Below are positions 56,075 through 64,000 of a stretch of 64,000 nucleotides of DNA, one piece after another. The stretch is from Chelydra serpentina (Eukaryota > Chordata > Testudines > Chelydridae), in contig JBAIAC010000007.1 of assembly GCA_037349315.1 (NCBI GenBank), positions 23,764,001 to 23,828,000 on the forward strand, in the 5' to 3' direction. A program made the position numbers and the translations under genes. The first letter of the stretch is position 1; each line of letters begins with the position of its first letter. The notes below the pieces were generated by a model. The model was not told the DNA's origin. It made no database searches and worked only from the letters and a program-made list of their open reading frames with translations.

Positions 56075-56204
56075 GGAGGGTTAGTGTAGACCAGCCCTAA
56101 GAGATGGCATGGAAGAAAGCGTGAAAACAGTGGTGGAAGAAGGGAACAAACGAGTGAAGGCATCCCTTCATATGCCCATCCCTGTTTTCTAGGCTTACAG
56201 TTTA

Positions 56205-56460
56205 TGAACTTATGAGTTTATAAAGCCAGAAAGGACCACTGTGATAAACTAGTCTGACCCTCTATATAACACAGGCCATAGGACTTCCCTGAATTAATTC
56301 CTGTATGAATTAGAGCATTTTCTTTAGAAAAACATCCAATCTTGATTTAAGAATTTCCAGTGACGTAGAATCCACTATAACGTTTGGTAAGTTGTTCAAA
56401 TGGTTAATTACCCCCACTGTTAACAATTTGCACCTTATTACTCACAGCCTGTCTGTGAAA
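56205..56460 (-). repeat. CR1-type LINE 3' fragment
   Basis: 'taaagccagaaaggaccactgtgataaactagtctgacc', 'cacaggccataggac' and 'cttattactcacagcctgtctgtg' follow reversed CR1 3' UTR and C-terminal text with many substitutions. Confidence 0.7.
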
Positions 56461-56485
56461 AAGCAAAAAGAAAATAAGAAAGAAA

Positions 56486-57055
56486 GAAATACTTGTGGCA
56501 CCTTGTTAGAGACTAACACATTTATTTCAGCATAAGCTTTCGTGGGTTAGTACCCACTTCATCGGATGCATGGAATGAAACATACAGTAGACAGATATTT
56601 ATACAGTCAGAGAAATATGATAAGGTGGAAGTGCGTATACCAACCCTAAGAGGCTAATTAATTGAGAGGAACCATAACAGCAGGGGAAGAAAAACCTTTG
56701 AAGTGATAAACAAGATGGCCATAATGGACAGTTGACACACAGGTGTGAATGAGGATCGTTAACTTAAGGGCAATAGATTCAATTAATGTAATGGCCAAGC
56801 CATTCCAAGTCTCTATTTAATCCTGAGTTGATGGTATCTAGTTTGCATATCAATTCAAGTTCAACAGCTTCTCATTGTAGTCTGTTTTTGGAGCTTATTT
56901 GTTGCAAAGTTACGACCCTCAAGTCTGTCACTGAGTGGTTAGGGAGGTTGAAATGTTCTCCTACTGGTTTTTGAATGTTATGATTCCTGATGTCAGATTT
57001 ATGTCCGTTTATTCTTTTGCGTAGAGACTGTCCGGTTTGGCCAATGTACATGGTA
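56486..57055 (-). mobile_element. Penelope-like element fragment with GIY-YIG endonuclease relic
   Basis: On the minus strand the text starts inside the GIY-YIG nuclease (MYIGQTGQSLRKRINGHK, then SDIRNHNIQKPVGEHFNLP) at about 57052-56930. It passes LDTINSGLNRDLEWL near 56830 and ends in a terminal segment with the hammerhead-like core and 'gttagtctctaacaaggtgccacaag'. It is colinear with the element at 12.3-13.4 kb, at lower identity. Everything upstream of the nuclease motif is missing. Confidence 0.85.
56529..56565 (-). ncRNA. Hammerhead-ribozyme-like core, degraded
   Basis: The minus strand reads CCGATGA, then A, a six-pair stem GTGGGT-ACTA-ACCCAC, GAAA and AGC-TTAT-GCT. The CUGAUGA box has U4 changed to C and the base at the expected cleavage position is G, so this copy is probably dead. 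Its conserved stem still marks the homologous position. Confidence 0.35.
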
Positions 57056-57591
57056 AAAAAATGTACATGTGAAAAAGCAGGTACTCAACACAGCACATAG
57101 TATAAAGGACAGCACATCTCATGAATTCATCTCTGTGCTTTACTCAAGCATTTTTAAGCCTTACAAAGGTTTAAAAATAAATCAATATCAAGATGGACTT
57201 CACTGGAAAGCATTTGACGATACATTCATAGGTAATGGGCCAGGATTCTGCTCTCATCCAGTAAGGTCAACAGTGTAACTAAAGAGAATCTGGCACCATG
57301 ATGTTTGTCTTACCCTAACTTTCACCCCTTTTCTAACAGCAATTCCCCACATAAAGATTTCCATTCCCCCAGAATTAAATAGTTTGTTTATAAAGGTAGA
57401 TTTTTCCCACTCCTCCACAATATTTGCTTCATTTATTAGCTAAACAAAAGCAGAAGTTTAATAAAAGTAAAGTTTCAGAGATTCAAAAACCTAAAAGAAA
57501 TAGAAGTCACAAAAGGGGCAAGACTAGCTAGAACTAAAGGAAAGATGGAGCCCATAGAGATACTATAATTTGGATACAGAGTTCTTTAATT
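57056..57591. other. Unannotated stretch
   Basis: No exon, RNA gene or repeat is recognised. Confidence 0.35.
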
Positions 57592-57885
57592 CTATCATAA
57601 GAACGGTCATACTGAGTCAGACTAATGCCCCATCTAGCCCTGTATCCTGTCTTGCAACAGTAGCCAGAGTGCCAGATACTTCAAAGGCAGTGAACAGACC
57701 AGGGCAATTTATCAAGCAATCCAACCCTTCATCCAGTCTCAGCTTCTAGCAGTCAAAAATTTAGGGACACCCAGAGCATGGGGTTGTGTCCCTGACCATC
57801 TTGGCTAATAGCCATTGATGAACCTATCCACCATGAACTTATCTAATTCTTTTTTAAACCCAGTTATAATTTTGGGTTCTAATTC
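57592..57885 (-). repeat. CR1-type LINE 3' end
   Basis: Plus-strand 'cataagaacggtcatactgagtcag', 'caatttatcaagcaatccaac' and 'catgaacttatctaattctttttt' is the reverse complement of the 3' part of the CR1 at 53.5-53.8 kb. Confidence 0.88.
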
Positions 57886-59020
57886 TAATATATTTAAATG
57901 GGAAAATTGTGCTTAATACATAAATGCAGTATTGCTCCAATAATCGTTTAGATTAGCTTCTGAAATGGACTAGATTTTTAAAACAAGGAAGAGAAACAAA
58001 GACCAAACTGGGACACTTACGACATGAGTCTGTGTTAGTAGCAGCCTTGAGGGAATGTATCAATTCCCCTGAAAACCAGCCCTCATTTATATTGTGTGCT
58101 ACTAATTAACACAGCAACTGCAATGCATAAGGGAAACTTCAATCTCCTCCACAGAAGCTGCTTACACAAACAATCAGAGAGGAGATGGCTTCTTTCTGAA
58201 TGCATCTCAGTTTGTGTTACAGTTCCCCATATCTTGTGTTGTCTTTCTATTAGACAACAGAAAGACACTGCAAGAAAGATACACAAAAAGGCTAAGAAAT
58301 TTAGCATCTCACAGTAAATAACATTCATCAGTGCAGAAAATAACTGACAAATCTTTAAGTTCCAGGGCACAAATAACAAGTAAGCACTTTACTTACACGG
58401 TACCAATATTAGGTATATGGGAATATGGATTGTGCAGTTACAAAGTGAAAACAGGACAACATTTGTCTGCTCAGTAAACCACTATTCAAACTGCAAGCAC
58501 ATCACTTTTTTAAACCTCCAGTACCAGAGCACCAAGGAATTTGAAGTCATTACATTTTAATTATGTATTGTGTTTACAAACATTTTGCTTTTGAGTAAAC
58601 ATACACGATTACTAGTTGGAAACATTTTGGATGATCGTAGTACTGTTTGACTTTTTGCAATGTTCCATGGTATTCACACCTTACCCGATATCACCTGAAA
58701 TTGGCATATTTCCCCTCAGACAAGCCCTAGGAGCAGGTGATTAGGGCAGTTGCCATGGGTGCCAACTTCTAGGGGTGGTAAATCAACATTTGGGGGCAGA
58801 CACCAAATTGGGGGAGGGTGTAATTTTTTTGCTCAGCCATTTGGGGCAAGGGCACAGAAAATATTTCCCACCGTGGATGACAAAACACCTAGGGCTGGCC
58901 ATGTAAACAAATGCCAGATCTGCAAAAATATCGCTAGTGTCTGTCTGTGTTCTCTCATTGGCCTAAACAGATGATACCAGCAGGAGTGTCAGTGGCTAGA
59001 TGCCGGCCTGACACTCGGAA
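57886..59020. other. Unannotated stretch
   Basis: AT-rich. The opposing frames at 58083-58379 (-) and 58096-58317 (+) are mirror shadows with no domain. A fragment at 58745-58865 (tgggtgccaacttctaggggt) resembles a dispersed repeat seen in part at 14.1 kb. Confidence 0.35.
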
Positions 59021-59180
59021 TGTTCAGTGTTCAAACACAGAAAGGGAGAACACCATGACAGTTTAACATTCCGGCTTTATTCCTTTCTCCACATATACTG
59101 TCCCCTCCAGCACTTCCTGAGAGTAGAGTTCCTTATCCATAATTATATCATATGTTCCCTATGGGGGATGTTATGATAGA
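59021..59180 (-). repeat. 3' LTR of the Gypsy element
   Basis: About 160 bases from tgttcagtgttcaaac to a cataacatcccc-type start (minus sense), directly preceded on the minus strand by the purine-rich tract gaaaaaaggggagc. Confidence 0.65.
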
Positions 59181-59399
59181 TAGCTCCCCTTTTTTCATAT
59201 TTGAGATAGCAACATTGAACATTAATACCATACCTGCTTATATACTTAACATTCTATTCTATTCCCTTAAAGCCTATATCACATTTATATATATATATAT
59301 ACAGCCATAAAGACTACATCATTTGTTTTTTTAAAAAAAAGAGTCAGTGTTAGCTCAACTTGCTTGGAAGTAAGGTATTTTCCTCTGCACTTGGGAAGG

Positions 59400-60560
59400 T
59401 TGTTCTTTCATGTCTTAGTATTGTAGAAAGTCTTGTGTATACCTTCCAGGTGGTTTGATGTTGGAGCAAGTGCAAGTCTTTCTTGTGACCACAGAAGACT
59501 GCCTTGTACTTGGTGCTTCTGATGGAGTTGTGTTTTGAGAGTCTGTTTCAATATCCATCTGCCATTCATCAGCCTGTTTTCCTTCCATGTCCTGCTGATC
59601 ACATCTCAGCAAAGTGCGTTTTTCACCATCCTCAGCCTACAGGTTTATCTTGTGTTTGTAGCAATAAATGCCTATCCACCCCTATGTTATGTGAACTAGG
59701 ATTTATCAGTTCAACACATGTAGCTTGCAATATGATTTGTCCTGAGGAGATAGTTTGAGCCTGACCTGATCTCTCTGTTGTAATTCCAGGATGTCTTTAT
59801 CTTGTTGGTCATAGCAGGCTCTGTCATTTGCATGTCTCTCTTCCTTTTTTGTCCATTACTCCTTCCATCACTGCTAGGGCTATAGGCACTAAGGGACACA
59901 TGCATCGTGTCATCAAGCATTGTACTGAACTACTATTAAGGCCTTCTATGGGTGTTTCTACATTCTAGAATGGCTTGCCATATGTTTTCTTTGCTTTTTG
60001 AAGCTTTCTGAGGTACAGTCTTAGCAATTTTCAATGCCAATTCAGCTTTGCCATTTGACTGGCTGTGGTATGGTGATGTGATATGATTGAATTCCCATTT
60101 CCAGGTAAAATGTTCAAACTTCATGAAAGTAAACTGGGGTCCGTTGTCTGAAATTACACAGCATGCCTACCAAAATGCTTTATTGGTTTGTCTGTGATAG
60201 TCTCTGCAGTGGTGTCTGACAGTTCATCTGGTTCCCAGAAGACAAAATAGTAGCCTACATTAATGAGTCAGTTTGCGGTGAAAAGGTCCATTCCTACTTT
60301 GCTCCAAGGTTTGTTGGGAATGCTGTATGTTTTCATTGTCTCTTTTTGCTGGTTGGCCTACATTTCCCCACATGTATCACAACTTCTCACCAGATCACAG
60401 ATATCCTTGGTCATATTTGACCAGTTTATAGTGCTTCTGCCTATCCAGAGCCATGCTGCTATGCCAGAATGGCTACAACATATTGAGAGAATTTCTGTTC
60501 TCAAGGATCTGGGTATTATGATTCAATTGCTTTTATATATGATGCTCTCTTGTACACTCA
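59400..60560 (-). pseudogene. Gypsy integrase and C-terminal tail, pseudogene
   Basis: On the minus strand a decayed integrase reads WGNVGQPAKRDNENI-like text (60360), then a DDE-core segment, then WEFNHITSPYHSQSNGKAEL (60110-60040). The S/P-x-SNGKAE motif contains the third catalytic residue, Glu. ILECRNTHRRP follows. Further on comes a chromatin-side tail with VVTRKTCTCSNIKPPGRYTQ (59490-59420), matching the TRSGRxxKPPxRY ending of vertebrate Gypsy Pol proteins. Several frame changes and stops interrupt it. Non-functional. Confidence 0.78.
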
Positions 60561-60779
60561 GCTAGCTTCGATGATTCCAGTATTCTTGGGAGGCAGGTGG
60601 GGCTTCCCCCTGAGCGTCTGGCCATCCTGACAGAATGATGGGCATGAGCACTTGTAAATCTTTGCCTTGTATAGTTTGTTCTCTGATTCTTCCTAGTCCC
60701 TGCCTTGGAACTGGCGCATAACTGGCTTAGTTAATGCTGTCTATGTATGTCTCCATTTTCTGTATTACTATCAGGTTGA

Positions 60780-61180
60780 GGATCTCATATTTTTATTCAG
60801 CTGCCGTATTTTCATGCTGCAGGATTAATCTGGATAAGAAGTCAGCTATTTACATCTCAGTCTCTTTTTTGTAGTGTACACCTAGCACTGTAGCACTGCA
60901 GTTTCAGTAACACATGCTGAGGTTGTTTTGGGGCATTAGCAGTGGCTTTTTAAGAAATGCTCCTTAGTGATTTTTGGTCACGTTCTATTTAAATGATTTC
61001 CCATCCTTGGACACACTGGTCAAACTTATCACAAGCAAACCTATTGTGAGATATTCTTCTTTAATTCAGGAGTATTTTTGTTCCATTGGTGATGGTGATC
61101 TCGATGTGAAAACACCTGATGTACCAAGCCTGTCTCACTGGAATCACATTGCACAGTTACCTCTTCATGCATATTATATT
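60780..61180 (-). pseudogene. Gypsy RNase H domain, pseudogene
   Basis: Minus-strand text opens EVTVQCDSSETGL, matching the QCDASxxGLG start of Gypsy RNase H. It then shows ERDQKSLRSI (the TDHKPL motif) and QHVLLKLQCYSARCTL (the RLxRWxLxLxxYxxxxxY region). It follows straight on from the protease-like text at about 61185 with no reverse transcriptase between. Confidence 0.72.
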
Positions 61181-61184
61181 TTAA

Positions 61185-61350
61185 TTTTGCTTTGCTTGGT
61201 TGCAATTTTGTTTTCTTCTATTGCACAATGCTGAGGAAGTCTTCTCATCCTACAACATTCACTGATGCCCCACTGGCCATTTGGCATTCAATTTCTTGTT
61301 GGTGAATTGCTGCCTTGCCTTTACATCTGGTGCTAGTCTGAGCTAGTTTG
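61185..61350 (-). pseudogene. Gypsy protease region, pseudogene
   Basis: CQMASGASVNVVG on the minus strand corresponds to the D-S/T-G-A-x-x-x-V active site of retroelement aspartic proteases, with the catalytic Asp lost (AS for DT/DS). LQPSKAKLKYN follows, as in the KLxxYDG stretch of Gypsy proteases. The text then jumps to RNase H at about 61170-61185. Confidence 0.6.
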
Positions 61351-61799
61351 CTGTTTTGCATTGCATTCGTGTCATAAATGCAAAAATTGGAGTCACTGCT
61401 TATTTCCTCAACATGGTGTATTTTTTTCTTTGCTTTTCTTGCCCCAAAGCTTTGGCATAATGATTTCTCATGCCACTATGGCATGTGATCCCATACGCAA
61501 GGCATTTTTCATTGTCATGTTTGTCTCCAGAGGTCTTCCTTTGCATTTTGTGTTATCTCCTCTTCCTTGTATTTGTGCCTTTGCTTTTGTACAAATTTTT
61601 GTGTATTTTCTCTTGTGTTGTCATGCTTTCCTTTGCCCCTTAGTGAATTAGATCTGTGTCTGCTCCACTTACACTCTACATTGGGTGTGAACTTGCACTA
61701 GCGTTGCACCTGTCTATGGTTCTTGATATAGTTAGTGCAGGTTCACTGAGCGTTCTCATTTGAGCTCCTGCATCTTATGTCTGTATTACTAATTATAAA

Positions 61800-62295
61800 T
61801 TAGTTCATCTTTTAAGATTTGATAATCGCAGGAGTCACACATTTTGCACAGTTTGGCAATATACTGATCTGTTGTTTCTCCAGATTCTTGATTACAATTG
61901 TTGAAAATATTCCTTTCTGATGTCGTTTTTTGTGGGTAAATGATATTTGTTTGCCTCTCTAAATATCTATGGCTCCACCTGGACTGCTGCTGACGTCTAG
62001 ATGCTGTTGGAGCATGTGGCAGCCTTTTCTCATTATAGCTAATAAAGTGACTGCTCTTATTGTGTTTTCTTTATTATCCAGCCCTGTTGCAATTTTGTTG
62101 TGATCTAAAGATTGCCCAGTGGCTAAATACATCCCCTTACACGCCCGTCGGCTTGGGACCAGGAATCTGATTGACCATGATAAGGCTTTCCTGTGTTTTG
62201 GTTGGTTCTCTTTTTTTTTTGACTGGGAATTTTTGCAATATTCTGAGTTTTTGATTTTTAGGTAGTTGCAGAAGCTGACTCACATCTGATGCCAT
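61800..62295 (-). pseudogene. Gypsy gag, pseudogene
   Basis: A minus-strand frame opens MASDVSQLLQLPKNQK next to the 5' LTR and, after frame changes, reads ERNIFNNCNQESGETTDQYI then CDSCDYQILKDELI. These match the FNxRxQxxGEsixqYvtdLk...CxFxxLkdeLI capsid motif of vertebrate Gypsy gag. Stops interrupt it at several points. The zinc knuckle expected further on (about 61700-61400) is not clear. Confidence 0.7.
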
Positions 62296-62600
62296 GTTCA
62301 CTGTTCAAGCATAAAGAGGGAGAAAGACAAGCCAGTGCAACGTTCTGGCTTCATTCGTTCCTCTGCACCTTCTTGAGAGGCTAGCCCAGACTATCGTCTG
62401 TGCTGCTGTGGCTTCACTGTTATTGACACCTGAGCTAGCTCAATCCAAGCTACCGATATGTCTATATGTGCTGCAATCACACCTCTTATTGCAGTGTAGA
62501 CATACCTATACTGTCCTCTCATCACGCACTTCCTGCAAGTAGAGTTATCTAAGTTCCTGTACACAATCATAGCACAGCTTCCTCTACTAGGTAACATGGA
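62295..62600 (-). repeat. 5' LTR of the Gypsy element, with nested MITE fragment
   Basis: The LTR text matches the 3' LTR on both sides of an inserted block at about 62369-62507. That block ends gcagtgtagacatacct, the terminal wording of Harbinger-type MITEs (reverse aggtatgtctacac). Without the block the LTR is about 170 bases, as in the 3' copy. The LTR end is followed on the minus strand by TGGCATCAGA as a possible primer-binding site. Confidence 0.65.
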
Positions 62601-62602
62601 AG

Positions 62603-62785
62603 ATCAGAGTTCAAAATCCCTGGAGCTCTGCTACAGACTTCCTGTGTGATCCTGGGCAAGTCACCTAGCCCCATCTGTAAAATGGGACTAAGAGTACTTC
62701 TGTACCTCACCAGGGTGTTGTGAGGTAACTGTTGTAAAGATTATGAGGTGCTCGTATAATATGGTAACAGGGCCATAAGGATCAA
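62603..62785 (+). repeat. MIR SINE
   Basis: 'agatcagagttcaaaatccctggagc', 'cctgtgtgatcctgggcaagtcacctagcc', 'catctgtaaaatgggactaagagtacttc' and 'gggtgttgtgaggtaa' are clear MIR wording. Confidence 0.88.
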
Positions 62786-63242
62786 AGATGCATAGATACC
62801 AATATCTGCTAGCTGTGCCAGGAACAGGAGTAATCTGTATTGGGATGGGTGCATAAGGTCAGAGATCTTACACACACAGGTCAATGTGCCCTGTCTCTGA
62901 ACTCCCCTCTGTGGTTCTAAGCGCAGAGATCTCTGGATTTGAATGGGATCCAGAACTGAGATAGAAACAGTTCTCCTAGGGGTTTCCCAGTTAGGCCATG
63001 CAGACTCCAAGTCAGATTTTAGCCCTATGTTATAAGTACAAAATAATGGTACCCTTTAACCTTAAGCAATGTGACATTATATAAAATGGAACATCTCTGC
63101 AAATAGGGTATGGAGTGCTCTCTCATTTAGACCAACAAGGAGTGTTGGGGTTAATAGTCTAAGAGCTCAATGTTGAATTGAGAGCTACCCCTGAATTAGC
63201 CTCCCAATATGGAATAGCATGCATTCAAGGAGTTACCTTGTA
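62786..63242. other. Unannotated stretch
   Basis: No exon, RNA gene or repeat is recognised between the MIR and the LTR-like block. Confidence 0.35.
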
Positions 63243-64000
63243 GTGAGGTGGTGTGGCCTCCTTCCGAGCCAGAGTAGAAGGAACCACCCTCCTTATCCAA
63301 GTGGGTGGAGCCAGGTCGGCCTCACCCCTCCCACCAGAAATAGGCAACCGGGACAGGAAGTATAAAGAGTGGAGCGTAACGCTCAGTTGGAGCTGGGACA
63401 CTGAGGGAGGCAGATGGATCCTGCTCACTCCTGGCATCTGACCCTGGCCCTGCTACTGAGCCCAGTGATGCCCTGCCCGCTGGGGAACTTGCTTCTGCCA
63501 TGGACCTACCAGGACTGCCGTGGGCCACCTACCCAGAAGAGCTGGAGGACGCCCCACTGACCCAGGGACACCCCGAGGGGAGGAGAGGGGAGGGGAAGAA
63601 GTGGTCAGGGATAGCCGACCTTAGTCTGGTTACAGCTCTACCTCAGGCACAGTCAGTGTGTTGCAGCTGGGATCCCCGCTGACCCAGTGGCAGACCACTC
63701 CGTCTCTCTTAGGGAGCTGGGTCGGGATCCGATGGAGTAGCGTGGCCAGACCCCACCTGCCACCCCACCTCTGGGGTGGCAGCCTCCCCTCACCAGGTCC
63801 AGTGGCCAGCGTTCGTCAGTCGTCCACCGAAGCTAGGACGCCCGACCCCTGGGGTTTGCTCTGTCGCTGCAGCCAGAGACCAGAGCTCATTGACTACGGT
63901 GTTTTCTCTGTCTCTGCATCAGGAGATTAGAGCTAATTGACCTCTGGCCTTTGCCCTGTCTCTGCAACTAGAGACCAGGGCTAATTGATTACTGGGTTTG
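63243..64000 (+). mobile_element. Putative LTR running off the right edge
   Basis: A GC-richer block opens 'agtgaggtggtgtggcctcc' and carries a TATA-like ggaagtataaagagtgg at about 63356-63372. A pyrimidine/purine-patterned leader follows, with three 'agagaccag(a/g)gctcattga' type near-repeats near 63870-63990. The promoter-like layout and end wording suggest a Gypsy-type LTR plus leader, but the second LTR and coding region would lie beyond the window. The short frames here are not credible genes. Confidence 0.45.

Larger units (their letters stand above)
55802..56097. mobile_element. Harbinger-type MITE with internal hairpins
   Basis: Ends gggtacgtctatactta and (right end reversed) gggctggtctacactaa resemble the terminal repeats of the 43.9 kb Harbinger. 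They are flanked by tta and taa. The 296-bp interior has no ORF but contains two strong palindromes: a perfect 19-bp stem at 55853-55895 and a 30-plus-bp imperfect stem at about 56003-56074. Mobilised in trans by a Harbinger transposase if at all. Confidence 0.82.
59021..62600 (-). mobile_element. Ty3/Gypsy LTR retrotransposon, degenerate, reverse transcriptase deleted
   Basis: On the minus strand: 5' LTR (about 62600-62295), gag, protease, RNase H, integrase, C-terminal tail, purine tract gaaaaaaggggagc (about 59200-59187) and 3' LTR (about 59180-59021). The LTRs share tgttcactgttca/tgttcagtgttca ends and a 'gcacttcctg...agtagagtt' block. The internal part is only about 3.1 kb because the reverse transcriptase is missing. 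Many stops and frameshifts show that it is old. Confidence 0.8.

Noticed and set aside
1..64000. Bacterial, phage or CRISPR system
   Set aside because: No operon structure, ribosome-binding sites, dense coding or direct-repeat/spacer array is present; the repeats are vertebrate transposable elements and simple sequence.

Overview
This window is vertebrate nuclear DNA. It is best explained as a turtle genome, probably a cryptodire. There are no operons, no dense coding and no microbial genes. The turtle reading rests on the repeat mixture: CR1 LINEs ending in ATTCTATG repeats, tRNA-derived SINEs whose 3' tail copies the CR1 tail (the tortoise Pol III SINE design), full-sized PIF/Harbinger transposons with TAA target duplications, Penelope-like elements with GIY-YIG endonucleases, Ty3/Gypsy elements, hAT MITEs and old MIR/L2 relics. 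This is inference from sequence; no database was searched.

Only one piece of a likely host gene is visible: a CpG-island first exon on the minus strand near 31.55-31.78 kb. It encodes a basic, type II signal-anchor N-terminus followed by a consensus splice donor. Everything left of it could be intron of that gene.

Layout. 0-7 kb: an old L2/L3-type LINE relic, a CR1 tail, a decayed Harbinger element (3.75-6.42 kb) and a hAT MITE. 7-14 kb: an LTR, a 2.2 kb CR1 with two frameshifts, a Penelope fragment bounded by inverted repeats, and a SINE. 14-31 kb: mostly AT-rich sequence with MIR, CR1 and short foldback elements, a near-perfect palindrome (20.8-21.4 kb), three hAT-like elements and a gag-bearing LTR element (27.3-29.5 kb). 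31-33 kb: the CpG island and exon. 33.4-38 kb: an ancient APE-type LINE split by two CR1 insertions. 38-43.8 kb: little recognisable sequence plus one LTR. 43.9-49.1 kb: a 5.2 kb Harbinger transposon, the most interesting object in the window. 49-64 kb: SINE, CR1, Harbinger MITE, Penelope and MIR fragments, a Gypsy element that has lost its reverse transcriptase, and an LTR running off the right edge.

The 43.9-49.1 kb Harbinger carries an uninterrupted DDE transposase (+), a convergent two-exon Myb/SANT-like DNA-binding gene (-), six copies of a CpG-rich 77-bp repeat, and an extra 96-aa ORF (+) lying inside the intron of the Myb-like gene. In known Harbinger systems the transposase and a Myb-like partner act together. 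The third ORF is not part of the textbook arrangement and is the best candidate here for something undescribed. Hammerhead-ribozyme-like cores in the Penelope termini are the second notable signal.
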